From CAZFZQ01 sp964522845 (GTDB taxonomy: Bacteria; Patescibacteriota; Patescibacteriia; GCA-002772895), in assembly GCA_964522845.1 (NCBI GenBank), contig CAZFZQ010000004.1:1-35834 (forward strand): a DNA stretch of 35,834 nucleotides, read 5' to 3'. The position numbers and the translations under genes were made by a program. A model generated the notes under the pieces. It saw nothing but the letters and a program-made list of their open reading frames with translations. It did no database searches and had not been told where the DNA came from. Of this stretch, positions 8,586 to 17,336 are shown one piece after another (the first letter of the stretch is position 1; every line of letters begins with the position of its first letter).

Positions 8586-9458
8586 ATGAAGGAACTAACG
8601 CCTAACAGGTTTAAGGAACTGCTGCCGGTTATTTGTGATCAAGAAACCTCTCAAGACTTTAACGGTTGGGCATCCGAAAATCCTTTGTGGGGTCACTGCG
8701 CCGTTGTTTCTTTGGTCGCTCAAAATCTTTTTGGCGGAGAACTACTCCGGGCTTCTTTGACCGAAGTGCCAGGATTTGAGCATATGAGATCGCACTACTG
8801 GAATAGATTGGCAGATGGGAGCGTTGATGACTTTACGAAGCCGCAATTTGGCACGAACTATCCCAGTGGACTGAAAGCTGAAGTTAGAGATCGTTCCTAT
8901 GTGCTTTCCTATCCCGAAACTGTAAAGCGCTACAAACTTCTTACTTTCCGGTTAGCAAAAATGGTTAGCGAAGGAAATCAGATTTTTGACGATCCGATTT
9001 ACCAGAAATGCTTCTATGCGGCGCTGGATTCGCCTTGTCAGAAAATGAAGTTTGGTTGCGTGATAACTCACGGCGACGAAATCGTCTACGAGGGTTGTAA
9101 CAAAACTATTGAGCCGCTCAAGTCGCTATGTGAGCCGAAGTGTATCAGGTTTTCCATCACTTCGCGCACCGAATCGATGTTGGGCGCTTGCGGCCACGCA
9201 GAGGAAGGAATGTGGGAGATTATTCATCAGGGTACTCCAATTCGTGAGTGCGAGCTCTACATTGCAGGTCTTTATGCCAGTGGGCTCCCGTGGCTTAAAC
9301 AAGCCGCCGAGCATACTTGTTTAAGGTGCGCCGTGCAAATGTACAATGCACATCTAAAAACAATATATGTTCCGGTCGTTGATCGATGGATCGGCATTAC
9401 GCCAGAGCAGGCATTAGAGACAGCTCGCTCTTACGCAACGAAAGAAAAAACAGTTTAG
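8586..9458 (+). CDS. YunG-like domain fused to a zinc-dependent cytidine-deaminase-like domain
   Basis: The N-terminal part (about residues 30-95) resembles YunG-like proteins, with LWGHCAVVSLVAQNLFGGEL, SHYWNRLADG and DDFTKPQFG. Residues about 140-280 form a deaminase-superfamily domain: His204-Ala205-Glu206 is the zinc ligand plus proton-shuttle motif, and Cys245/Cys248 (TCLRC) are the other ligands. Such enzymes remove the amino group from cytosine- or guanine-type bases in nucleotides, RNA or DNA. Several extra cysteines (PCQKMKFGC, LCEPKC) are present. The start is supported by an AAGGAGG site just upstream. It has its own terminator and lies alone inside a 71-bp inverted repeat, as a self-contained cassette. 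The substrate is unknown; a role in nucleotide metabolism or phage conflict is inference. Confidence 0.82.
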   Translation: MKELTPNRFKELLPVICDQETSQDFNGWASENPLWGHCAVVSLVAQNLFGGELLRASLTEVPGFEHMRSHYWNRLADGSVDDFTKPQFGTNYPSGLKAEVRDRSYVLSYPETVKRYKLLTFRLAKMVSEGNQIFDDPIYQKCFYAALDSPCQKMKFGCVITHGDEIVYEGCNKTIEPLKSLCEPKCIRFSITSRTESMLGACGHAEEGMWEIIHQGTPIRECELYIAGLYASGLPWLKQAAEHTCLRCAVQMYNAHLKTIYVPVVDRWIGITPEQALETARSYATKEKTV

Positions 9459-9464
9459 TTTATG

Positions 9465-9491
9465 GGCCCAACTTTGTTGGGCCTTTTCTTT
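9465..9491 (+). terminator. Terminator after the deaminase gene
   Basis: GGCCCAAC (9465-9472) pairs with GTTGGGCC (9476-9483) around TTT, followed by TTTTCTTTTTT. Confidence 0.95.
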
Positions 9492-9623
9492 TTTAAAGAA
9501 TTTGCCGCCAAAGCAGCAAATTTTTCAATTTCAAAATCAATTTCAAAATTATTGAAAAATTTACTGAAATGATTTACAATTAAGCCATTCAAAAACATGA
9601 AATTGTTAAAGAGCTCAACCTCA

Positions 9624-9694
9624 CCGTTCGTTTTGGCTTCGCCCGCCCGAAATTTCAGGCCCAAACTCCGTTCGAACTAAATCCAATATATCCC
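9624..9694 (-). repeat. 71-bp inverted repeat, right arm
   Basis: Perfect reverse complement of 8425-8495. In both copies one frame encodes the same peptide (containing RFGFARPKFQAQTPFELN), but no full gene is attached, so coding use is doubtful. Confidence 0.95.
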
Positions 9695-9702
9695 CGCAAC
9701 CA

Positions 9703-9740
9703 ATGAAAAAAAGAGTATCAAGTGACACTCTTTTTTTCAT
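9703..9740. terminator. Bidirectional terminator next to the right inverted-repeat arm
   Basis: Perfect 14-bp arms (9703-9716 and 9727-9740) with a 10-nt loop and seven-base A and T runs inside the arms. Confidence 0.8.
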
Positions 9741-10133
9741 GGCTCGCCCTACTCAGCAAGTTTCGAACTTTTGATTGGGCGGATGAGTACAAGTATCCGA
9801 CCGTCGTTCTCTCCCAAATGAACCAACTGCTGGCCGAATGCAAAGAAGGATAACCCAGATTTGCCACTTGTTTGCCCCTGTGGCGAGCGGTTGAGTCGGA
9901 GTTAGAGATTTGCACCGATTAGAAACCTTGAGCCGAACGTAAACCATTTTTGCGACCGTAATGCGATTTGCTTAAGTTAAGCAATGTTAAGCAATTATGA
10001 CTGACTGTTTGAGCCAATCGAATTACACAAAAGTCAAAGAAAACAGGCCCAAACGTCAAACTGGGCATAAATTATTTCTTAAATATTTCAGACTGTGATA
10101 AAATATACATAGGATACTTCCTTATATTTTTTT
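9741..10133 (+). other. Intergenic region with a palindrome and half-site repeat
   Basis: No convincing gene is seen. TTGCTTAA-G-TTAAGCAA (9968-9984) is a perfect palindrome and a third TTAAGCAA follows at 9987-9994, the layout of a regulator-binding site or iteron. Weak promoter elements (TTCTTA and TAAAAT with 17-bp spacing, about 10077-10105) lie closer to the next gene. Confidence 0.4.
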
Positions 10134-10748
10134 ATGGAAACACAAACTCAAAAAATTATTTTAACAAACGATCTGATCATAAGGTCTGCGCTCAAGGAAG
10201 TTTTAAAGAAGAAACACGCAAAGGACAAGGAACTAAAAATAATTGACGAACTCGGAGTTCAACATGGCAGTGCGAGAGTAGACATCGCGGTAATAAATGG
10301 AATAATGCATGGCTACGAAATTAAGAGTGATCGAGATACTTTGATGCGCTTGCCCGAGCAGATAGAAGCATATAGTGATATCTTCGATCAAGTTACTATA
10401 GTCGTAGGCGGTAAGCATTTTATTGATGCGTTCAAAATGATCCCCGATTGGTGGGGCATTGAAACGGCGCATATAGATGAGGAAGGATCAGTTTTTTTTA
10501 ATCAAATTAGAAAGCCGGAAAATAATCCAAAACAGGATAGTATTGCAATCGCTCGGTTATTATGGAGGCACGAAGCTCTTGATAAGTTAGAAACTCTTGG
10601 CAAGGCAGAGGGTATTCGGTCAAAGCCACGAGAGATGGTTTATGAAAGGCTTGCTACATCAATGCCACTTAAACCGTTGAAGCAGTATGTGCGGAGCGTT
10701 CTTCATTCTTCGCGGCAAGACTGGAGATCTGTCGGGCAACCAGCGTAA
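10134..10748 (+). CDS. sce7726-family protein
   Basis: The 204-aa chain matches the sce7726 family, recognised by RVDIAVINGIMHGYEIKSD, DTLMRLPEQIEAYSDIFD, VTIVVGGKHF and IPDWWGI. The D...E-x-K pattern in the first segment (DIAV...YEIKSD) resembles a PD-(D/E)XK nuclease core, so a DNA-cutting role is possible but unproven. It is transcribed towards the beta-family gene and their 3' ends overlap by 80 bp, an unusually long convergent overlap. A ribosome-binding site is not obvious. Its closeness to a beta-family gene and a toxin-antitoxin pair suggests mobile-element defence or maintenance; that is inference. Confidence 0.8.
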   Translation: METQTQKIILTNDLIIRSALKEVLKKKHAKDKELKIIDELGVQHGSARVDIAVINGIMHGYEIKSDRDTLMRLPEQIEAYSDIFDQVTIVVGGKHFIDAFKMIPDWWGIETAHIDEEGSVFFNQIRKPENNPKQDSIAIARLLWRHEALDKLETLGKAEGIRSKPREMVYERLATSMPLKPLKQYVRSVLHSSRQDWRSVGQPA

Positions 10749-11828
10749 TGTGGTGATTAATTCCAATAGTAAGCCACGTACCGGCATTCCCTGGATTTTT
10801 ATTATCAGGAGCTGCAATTCGTGTGATTTCCGTGTCACCAAAACTATAATTTGCGCCTTTGAAGAATTTGCTAAAGCTTTTTCCAGTTAACGTTCTGGCA
10901 TGGTCTATATACTGTTCTAGGCCAGGGCCTTTTTCTTTTGTTTTCGGATTATCAATTCCCGATATCCTCCCTCTAAATATCCACCATTTGTCATCATCTG
11001 TATATCGCACGCTAACACTGCCAATAGCATCGACTCGTTCATAAGTTGGACACTGAATCGTGTAATCAGAAAAAAGCGGCGTGCGTGATAAAGCAGTTCC
11101 TCGAATAACATTCCATAACTGCCAATCTAATCGATTCAGCTCGTGTGCTTTGCCCGGTATAAATTCCGTAAGGTCCTTTGGGAATACGCCTCCAGACAGG
11201 ATAAANNNNNNNNNNCACCCAAGTTAGGGATTTGAGCAAGTTGTTCTATTACATCCGCTGCGATTGTGTTTTGATCAATAACACCAAGATCAACGAGTAT
11301 GTCGGTATTTTTGATGTCAATCTGATTATCCTTAACGAAATTAGCAATATGCAACGAGATGTCCTTTTCCTTTAAGTGAGACTTATCGATACGAACACAG
11401 AGCCCGTTTCCACTTGATTTTGCGAAATTAATGGCAATAGTGCGAGTTGCCATGTCAGCATCGGTACTTGTTGCGGGAATGATATAGGTGACTGGAATTA
11501 AGTCCAGCCCATTTGATGAAGTAAGGATATGCTCAAGCGATGATGCTCTAATCGTACTCTCCAATAAGTGGACGTCGACGAATACAGTACTTTGTCCGCA
11601 AAATTTCAAGAGATCTTTTGAAACATTGGGAAGTGCCTCCAAGAATTTTTCTTTTGATGTCTTGGTAATTATGGTCTTGCCGTCTTGCTTTTTAGTCGAA
11701 GGGGCTGGTGTCACAAACTCAATCAAAGGAGTTACATTTTCTCTGTCTTGCTGAAAAAGTTTCTCCAATGCTTTTCTCTCGGCGAGTCTCCAACGGAGTA
11801 TGGGAATATAAGTTTTAATTGTAGTCAT
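10669..11828 (-). CDS. Beta-family protein (Beta_protein, T4 beta-like), interrupted by assembly gap
   Basis: The N-terminal part starts at 11828 with MTTIKTYIPILRWRLAERKA and PLIEFVTP, typical of the beta family. The C-terminal part (11205 to 10669) contains ILSGGVFPKDL, RYTDDDKWWIFRGR, YSFGDTEI, GNAGTWLTIGINHHITLV and fits the same family's end. Ten Ns at 11206-11215 separate the halves. One base is left over before the gap, so a length of 10 cannot be right for an intact gene; a length of 3n+2 is needed. The full protein would be about 385-390 aa. The start lies 1 nt after the stop of the HigA-ImmA gene, so the two are translationally coupled. The biochemical role is unknown. Confidence 0.8.
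11206..11215. other. Assembly gap (ten N)
   Basis: A placeholder inside the beta-family gene. It shifts the apparent frame, so any reading through it from the N-terminal side is artificial. Confidence 0.98.
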
Positions 11829-11829
11829 A

Positions 11830-13038
11830 TTAATCTTTGAACTCATTAGGGAAATACTTTCTGATTTTAAGACTTTCATCGTGAATCATCTCATTTAGGT
11901 AGTAAAATTTTTGATGTTTGAATCGAATCATTCCGGCAATAACAGCAGGTTGCACGCCAAGCTCATTGGCTAAATCCTCGGTAGAGAATTGGTTGGGCGT
12001 TCTCTTTGCCGCGCTTGTCTCCCACTTGCTTCTAGGAAGAATCGACTCTTCTGCAAGTTCGTCTGCGGCTTTTTCGCGATCATCGATTTGTGTTCCATCT
12101 TTTTCTTGGATTTTTTCATCATAGAAAGACTCGATTCCATTTTCGTAGTGAAGGGCAACGTGCGCCAGCTCATGCATCAATGTGAACCAAAAATTATCAG
12201 GTCGATCGTGGCGAATCGTAATGCCAATGACAGGATTATCCTTATTCGCAAAGAAAGTGGCGCCGTCAAGGTGAGTTTTGGGAAGATGCGGTTCAATAAC
12301 AAGTTTGATGCCATGCTTTTTAAGATAATCGCACACAAGCAGAGGGCCTTTATCTTTGACACTAAACCGTACTACGTCCTGCATAAACTTAAGATTCACT
12401 GTTGCTTTATTATATTTAACAGGAGTTTTTATACTTTCAGCTTTTTGCAACACCCGTAAGCCCCATGCGAGCAAAGCGCTATTGTCCGTACGAGGAGCAG
12501 AACGAAAACTAGTTTTTCGATATAAAACAGCCGGTTGGAGATTACCGAATAAACCAAAGAAGTAATTAATCAGTTCAGATTTGTCATGTTTCTTCAGGGT
12601 CATTTTACCGAAGTAACCTCGATGTTCCATTGTTTTTACAAGGTCTGTATCCCAATTTTGTAATTCTGGTTGCAATGGTTTCTGTATTAAGACCCTGGCC
12701 GGAATACCAAGTCCGGTGGAAAGTGCTCTGACCATATCAAGGGTAAGCTGGCGTTTCCCAGATAAAATTTCTGATACTCGGCTTCTGCTTCCGATGTAAG
12801 GGATGAGGTCGGCTGGTTTTAGATCGGCTTGTTCCATTCGGAATTTAATCGCCTCTATCGGATCGGGAAGCGTTTCCGGAAATAGTTTGGCTTCGTAATC
12901 TTGGATGAGAGCGGTAAGAAGCGTAAGTTGTTCTCCTTCGGCAGAATCTGGATCGGGATCACGGCTCATTAAACCCTCGACTAATTTGAGAGCTTCTTCG
13001 TAATCTTGTTCAGTTTTTATAACTTTAATTTTGTCCAT
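11830..13038 (-). CDS. higA: HigA-type antitoxin fused to an ImmA/IrrE metallopeptidase domain
   Basis: The first 120 or so residues match HigA antitoxins, with IKTEQDYEEALKLVE, DPIEAIKFRMEQ and an XRE helix-turn-helix ending in SRSRVSEILSGKRQLTL. The remaining 280 residues contain an ImmA/IrrE-like zinc peptidase with HELAH at 289-293, followed by the EKAADELAEESILP segment that usually supplies the third ligand. ImmA-type peptidases cleave repressors in response to signals. The fusion could let the antitoxin be both DNA-binding repressor and regulated protease. It lies 10 nt after the HigB toxin gene and directly before the beta-family gene, so the three form one operon. Domains are clear; the proteolytic target is unknown. 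Confidence 0.9.
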   Translation of the reverse strand: MDKIKVIKTEQDYEEALKLVEGLMSRDPDPDSAEGEQLTLLTALIQDYEAKLFPETLPDPIEAIKFRMEQADLKPADLIPYIGSRSRVSEILSGKRQLTLDMVRALSTGLGIPARVLIQKPLQPELQNWDTDLVKTMEHRGYFGKMTLKKHDKSELINYFFGLFGNLQPAVLYRKTSFRSAPRTDNSALLAWGLRVLQKAESIKTPVKYNKATVNLKFMQDVVRFSVKDKGPLLVCDYLKKHGIKLVIEPHLPKTHLDGATFFANKDNPVIGITIRHDRPDNFWFTLMHELAHVALHYENGIESFYDEKIQEKDGTQIDDREKAADELAEESILPRSKWETSAAKRTPNQFSTEDLANELGVQPAVIAGMIRFKHQKFYYLNEMIHDESLKIRKYFPNEFKD

Positions 13039-13048
13039 ATGCGTTTAG

Positions 13049-13336
13049 TTAATTTGTATCCCAATTGTCATATTCCTTGTGGGTCCCGATTTTCTTTATT
13101 AAAACTATATTGTTTTTATAATTGACTTGGGTTAGCAACCTGTATTTGTTCCTGCATATATCAAAAACTACCTGTTGATCCTTTATGATGCTTGCCTTAG
13201 GATACCGGCTTTTGAGATCGTGCGGTGTGTTCCATTGGGCTTCCTCTGCTTCTGCCTCCCACGACTCAATTTGTGATCTGGCGTCAGCATGCTTTTCTTT
13301 GAACTCCTGCAATAATTTTTTGCCTATTAGCTTCAT
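13049..13336 (-). CDS. higB: HigB toxin (mRNA interferase, HigB_toxin family)
   Basis: The 95-aa chain matches HigB toxins of the RelE-like fold, which cut mRNA on the ribosome: LLQEFKEKHADARSQIESW, TPHDLKSRYPKASII, VVFDICRNKYRLLTQVNY and IGTHKEYD are all in place. It comes first in the operon, toxin before antitoxin, the order usual for higBA. The gene has a consensus promoter with an overlapping short palindrome upstream, suggesting autoregulation by the HTH of the HigA-ImmA protein. Confidence 0.92.
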   Translation of the reverse strand: MKLIGKKLLQEFKEKHADARSQIESWEAEAEEAQWNTPHDLKSRYPKASIIKDQQVVFDICRNKYRLLTQVNYKNNIVLIKKIGTHKEYDNWDTN

Positions 13337-13370
13337 ATCTTGTCGTGGAATAAGGTGCCCTTATATATGG

Positions 13371-13412
13371 TCCCATACTGGGAATACTATATCAAGTAAT
13401 AATTAAAGTCAA
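13371..13412 (-). promoter_or_regulatory. Promoter and candidate operator of the higBA operon
   Basis: On the minus strand TTGACT (13407-13412) and TAGTAT (13384-13389) are 17 bp apart. A short palindrome TCCC-N5-GGGA (13371-13383) covers the predicted transcription start, a fitting site for HigA binding. Confidence 0.7.
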
Positions 13413-13433
13413 GCGCCTGCCCCTGGGGACAAC

Positions 13434-13460
13434 AAAATAACGCCTTTTAGGCGTTATTTT
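13434..13460 (-). terminator. Terminator of the restriction-modification operon
   Basis: AAAATAACGCC and GGCGTTATTTT form an 11-bp perfect stem overlapping the vsr stop codon, with a T-run on the minus-strand side. Confidence 0.85.
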
Positions 13461-13869
13461 TGAGGAACTTTTCAATCTTGAGCAATCTGGGTGGTCTTGT
13501 TCTCAAGCGCTTCAACTCGCTTTCCCAAATTCTGATAATTGACCATCCGGACCGGCGCAAGGCCGCTCGTTGTCTTTTATCACGGTCCATATTTAATTGG
13601 ATCTTTTTCACCCAGTAATCGTCTGGCTTTCTGCCCTTGCGTATACGATTAAAATCTCTACCGTGCCAAAAATCACCATCGATAAAAACAGCCTTTTTCT
13701 TTTTGGGTAGTGCGATATCAGGACAACCCGCAACACCTTTATAATGTTTTTGGAAATAAATATTTTTACTGCGTAGATGCGAAAAAACAAGACGTTCCGC
13801 TTGCGTATTCTTCGAGCGGATCAGCGACATTATCTCACTTCGTTTTACTTTGCTGAATACATCCGCCAT
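13447..13869 (-). CDS. vsr: Very short patch repair endonuclease (Vsr)
   Basis: Vsr nicks DNA at T:G mismatches that arise when 5-methylcytosine deaminates, starting repair to C:G. The chain shows the family pattern: IMSLIRSKNTQAE, GCPDIALP with the catalytic Asp, VFIDGDFWHG with the metal/active-site His, YWVKKIQLNMDRD, and GWSIIRIWESEL. At 140 aa it is normal in length. It lies 4 nt after the downstream C5 methyltransferase of the same operon, the expected partner. It is the last gene before the terminator. Confidence 0.95.
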   Translation of the reverse strand: MADVFSKVKRSEIMSLIRSKNTQAERLVFSHLRSKNIYFQKHYKGVAGCPDIALPKKKKAVFIDGDFWHGRDFNRIRKGRKPDDYWVKKIQLNMDRDKRQRAALRRSGWSIIRIWESELKRLRTRPPRLLKIEKFLKNNA

Positions 13870-13873
13870 AAGT

Positions 13874-14860
13874 TTAACCTTCTAAAGCCTCAATTATCTT
13901 TTTTGTGACATGCCACATCACAACAGGTGCGACGGCATTTCCCAGAGCTTTATAATTTGTCGTCCGTGATCCGGGAAGCACAAAAGAATCCGGAAAAGAT
14001 TGTATGCGAGCTACTTCAAGTGGAGTGAACATTCGATACCTGCCGTTTATTTGCAAAACCGGATCAGTACTATTCAGGCTGACTTTTGCAAGATGTGCTC
14101 CAACCGTATTGCTTGGTTCATACAATTTTTGCACCCGCCCTTTGTTCATTGTCTTTGAATGTTTGGACGCTGACATGCCGTTAACAGCTTTTGCGCTGAA
14201 ATAAAATTTTTCTTCGACTTCATTGTTAGGTAAAACAATCATAGAAAGCGGCACAGGATTGCTTTCGGTTACCGGTCTTGGAAATTCGAAGCGATCATGT
14301 GCTTTCTTATCCTTAAATCCGACAATAAACACACGCTCGCGTTTTTGCGGAACACCGTAATGGGAAGCGTTCAAAATCTTATATTTGATATGATAGCCGG
14401 CCCGCTCGAATTCTTTTATGATTAATGGAAAAGCTTCTCCTTTGTTGGCTGATAACAAACCTTTCACATTCTCGGCTACGAATACGGAAGGTTTTTTGTC
14501 TTTAAGGATCCTGCACATTTCGAAAAACAATTTGCCTTTATCATCTTTGTATCCGAGGCGTCGTGGATTCTGAGCCACTACCGAAAAAGATTGGCAAGGA
14601 AACCCTCCGGTCAAGATATCGTGGTCCGGAACATCTTTTGATTTCAGTTCTCTTATATCTCGTACATCAATTTTCAATGGAAAATTCGCATTATAAACAT
14701 CACAGATCGATTTGTCGAAATCCGTGGCGTAAACAGTTTCCACTGGATGTTTTTTGAACCTTTTGCCCAAGAACAAAAAGCCTCCCTCCGCTCCGAGGTC
14801 CATTCCTCCACATCCGCTAAACAAGGAAGCTATTTTGTATTTCTTAGTAGTGGTTTTCAT
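13874..14860 (-). CDS. DNA (cytosine-5-)-methyltransferase, second of two
   Basis: A C5 methyltransferase that transfers a methyl group from SAM to cytosine in a defined DNA site. Motif I is LFSGCGGMDLG, motif IV GGFPCQSFS with catalytic Cys89, motif VI ENVKG, motif VIII QKRERVFIVG, and motifs IX-X RIQSFP and ALGNAV. The start at 14860 is chosen because it forms a 4-nt ATGA overlap with the stop of the endonuclease gene; an earlier in-frame start at 14878 would overlap more. The variable target-recognition region (about residues 205-270) differs strongly from that of the other methyltransferase, so the two should recognise different sequences or different strands of an asymmetric site. Confidence 0.95.
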   Translation of the reverse strand: MKTTTKKYKIASLFSGCGGMDLGAEGGFLFLGKRFKKHPVETVYATDFDKSICDVYNANFPLKIDVRDIRELKSKDVPDHDILTGGFPCQSFSVVAQNPRRLGYKDDKGKLFFEMCRILKDKKPSVFVAENVKGLLSANKGEAFPLIIKEFERAGYHIKYKILNASHYGVPQKRERVFIVGFKDKKAHDRFEFPRPVTESNPVPLSMIVLPNNEVEEKFYFSAKAVNGMSASKHSKTMNKGRVQKLYEPSNTVGAHLAKVSLNSTDPVLQINGRYRMFTPLEVARIQSFPDSFVLPGSRTTNYKALGNAVAPVVMWHVTKKIIEALEG

Positions 14861-16287
14861 ACGAGTAGTTTTTCCCAATATCCTGATTTATCCGAGTAGC
14901 GGATATCGGCTCCATCACGAGGAACCATGTCCAGCATATCGGATTTATATTGGCCGACAGGGTCTTGGATCAGGAACAAATTAACATCTTTGGATGAAAT
15001 CATCAGCCTGTAAACGAAATAAGTTTTTTTCAAACTGTTGGCCGCGCTCCATTCGCTCGGAGTCATATGGAAGTTCCGGGTTGCAAGTTTGCCACGACTG
15101 ATACTTGTTTTGACTTCGATGTACCTGCGGAGATCACCGACACCTTCGTAAGAAGAAATGTCATATCCGACAGCAAACGTTTCGGGAATTTTCTTTATAA
15201 GATGCAGTAAATCTTCGCGCTTAAGAGTAACCATCCTGGTTTTCTCGTGTTGGATCACGATTGCTTCGCCAACATCTCCGACTTCTTTGGTTTTTATTTC
15301 TTCGCCCTCCCTGATCATCTGTACTTTCATCAGGACTTCTTTTATAAACATACTCACTTCCTTATCCTCGGTAGTCTCGCCGGCCTCTTCGATGATCGAG
15401 AGTACATTCGCTTCAAAGATGCTTGAATCAAGCTTATTGTTCACATAATGGAACCAGTCCTGCTGGGCAAGCACCACGTCGGCAAGCGATAGATCGTTTT
15501 TGGCGTACAAGGACTGGTAGGGCGCAAAATATGAACCGTCATTGATAAAAGCCTGTATCGTTTCAAGATTTACAGTATTCAGATAGTAATGGTAGTTTGG
15601 CCTAAGCTTTACAAGGTCGGCAAGCTCCATGTAATCAAGTACGTCTCCTGCATAGCGGATAACATCCCCCTGAGAATCGTATTCGATTTTGTTCTTTCTG
15701 TTAGTCAGAATAAATTCCGCAGTTTCTTTGGGGGAACGGCCATCCCTAGTGACTCTTAAATCGTTGAAAATGCAGTGGGTAGCTTCGGCTTTTGTCAGTC
15801 CGAATTTTTCCGATTCTCCGACCAACTTTTTGCCTTCAAGCATGACCTGCATAAGGTATTTTGTCGGCTTGAATCGTATGCCGGCTTTTATACATTCGAG
15901 AGTTTCGTGAGGTTTCAAATGGCCTCCGGGATATTGGAAATAGAAAAGAAAATAGCGGAAAAACTCGATAAGGTCCTGTGATTCCGAGAGAAGTAACGCC
16001 ATGCGTCCTGGCTTGGATGTGTCTCCGTCGTATTCGACGAGACCGAACAAGGACGAAATTTCGGTCCGCCAGTTATTAATCGTCTTTAGTTCTTTCGATG
16101 CGTTTCCCGGATACAGTTTGATCGTATTATTTAATTTCTGCTTGAAAGCCTCATGCTCTTCCGGTTTGAGTTTTGCGATTTCAGTTGCCATGTAGAACAG
16201 TACGTTTTCGACATCGTTCTTGAAACGAGGCCGAATGTGGTGCAGTCGGAAAAAATATTCTTGTGGTGTTTCGTAAATATGCTTCAT
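14857..16287 (-). CDS. Putative type II restriction endonuclease with C-terminal DUF3883-like nuclease domain
   Basis: The last 130 residues resemble DUF3883 ('NO VEIN') domains, a branch of PD-(D/E)XK nucleases: Asp376 in GYDISS, then Glu391-x-Lys393 in YIEVKTS, followed by MTPSEWSAANSLKKTYFVYR. The first 340 residues are largely helical and match no family that I recognise; they may bind DNA. It lies between two C5 methyltransferases with 4-nt ATGA overlaps on both sides, which argues strongly for a restriction enzyme protected by both. The specificity cannot be read from sequence. Confidence 0.82.
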   Translation of the reverse strand: MKHIYETPQEYFFRLHHIRPRFKNDVENVLFYMATEIAKLKPEEHEAFKQKLNNTIKLYPGNASKELKTINNWRTEISSLFGLVEYDGDTSKPGRMALLLSESQDLIEFFRYFLFYFQYPGGHLKPHETLECIKAGIRFKPTKYLMQVMLEGKKLVGESEKFGLTKAEATHCIFNDLRVTRDGRSPKETAEFILTNRKNKIEYDSQGDVIRYAGDVLDYMELADLVKLRPNYHYYLNTVNLETIQAFINDGSYFAPYQSLYAKNDLSLADVVLAQQDWFHYVNNKLDSSIFEANVLSIIEEAGETTEDKEVSMFIKEVLMKVQMIREGEEIKTKEVGDVGEAIVIQHEKTRMVTLKREDLLHLIKKIPETFAVGYDISSYEGVGDLRRYIEVKTSISRGKLATRNFHMTPSEWSAANSLKKTYFVYRLMISSKDVNLFLIQDPVGQYKSDMLDMVPRDGADIRYSDKSGYWEKLLV

Positions 16288-17336
16288 ATTTTTTTATTTA
16301 AAACCTTTGCCAAAGCCTTGGCAATCTGTTCTGCCATAAGGGGCGGAACCGCGTTGCCTACCTGCTTGTATTGGCTTGTCTTAGAACCCATGAACACGAA
16401 ATCGTCGGGGAATGATTGCAATCTAGCGGATTCCCTGACCGTGGGTATACGGTTATATTTGTAATGAAAATGATGGCGATGCCCTGTATCAATAGTGAGG
16501 CTCGGCCTTGAACTGCTGTAGCGCGTCCATGCTATATGCACGTTGCGAGTATTCTGGAGATGCGGCGGTAAATTTTTATAATTTCCTCCATCGGGCACAA
16601 GAGCGATAATCTCTATTGTTTTCTTATCATGGTTCGTTATCTCGTGGTTGAAAATTTTATCGGTCTTCTTTCTCATTTTTGACTGATAATCTGAAGCTGG
16701 TTTTTTCTTATTTTCGATTCCATCATTGGCTGATCCTTCTGGGAGATCGGAAAGGGCTTGCCTTGTGGTGACCTTGGACTCAGAGTCGGAAAAAATCGGT
16801 TCTGGGAAAATAAAACCGTTGTGGCCAAGGGTGCCTACAAACACGACTCGCCTGCGATTCTGCGGAACCCCGTAATCGGAAGCCAACATGACTTTGTATT
16901 TGACCTCATAGCCGAGGGATGTAAAATCTTTCAGAATTTTTTCCTTGATCTTGCCACCATCCATAGCCACGAGGTTCGGGACATTCTCAAGCACGAACGC
17001 CTTTGGCCTCAATTGCTTAACCGTTTTGACAAAGCCGGCATAGAGTTCATTTCGAGGATCGTTAGGATTTCTTTTTCCCGAAATTGAAAATCCCTGGCAT
17101 GGAGGTCCTCCAACCACCACATCGACTTTGCCGATCATTTTTTCCAATTCTTTCGGTTCGAAATTTCCCAAGTCCATCAGTATGCCTTTTGAGCCAGGAT
17201 GATTTTTTTCGAAAGTGACGAGTGAATCCTTCCAATTGTCTACTCCGGCCACGACATCGAAACCTGCCCTTATAAAGCCGAAGGAAAGTCCTCCACAACC
17301 GGAGAAAAGATCTAAAACTTTTAATTTATTTTTCAT
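16284..17336 (-). CDS. DNA (cytosine-5-)-methyltransferase, first of two
   Basis: This 350-aa C5 methyltransferase has motif I LDLFSGCGGLSFGF, motif IV GGPPCQGFS with catalytic Cys80, motif VI ENVPN, motif VIII PQNRRRVVFVG, and motifs IX-X RLQSFPDDF and QVGNAVPP. Its end overlaps the endonuclease start by 4 nt (ATGA), and its own start overlaps the radC stop by 11 nt, so translation is coupled through the operon. It is only distantly like the second methyltransferase, so it is not a recent duplicate. Confidence 0.95.
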   Translation of the reverse strand: MKNKLKVLDLFSGCGGLSFGFIRAGFDVVAGVDNWKDSLVTFEKNHPGSKGILMDLGNFEPKELEKMIGKVDVVVGGPPCQGFSISGKRNPNDPRNELYAGFVKTVKQLRPKAFVLENVPNLVAMDGGKIKEKILKDFTSLGYEVKYKVMLASDYGVPQNRRRVVFVGTLGHNGFIFPEPIFSDSESKVTTRQALSDLPEGSANDGIENKKKPASDYQSKMRKKTDKIFNHEITNHDKKTIEIIALVPDGGNYKNLPPHLQNTRNVHIAWTRYSSSRPSLTIDTGHRHHFHYKYNRIPTVRESARLQSFPDDFVFMGSKTSQYKQVGNAVPPLMAEQIAKALAKVLNKKI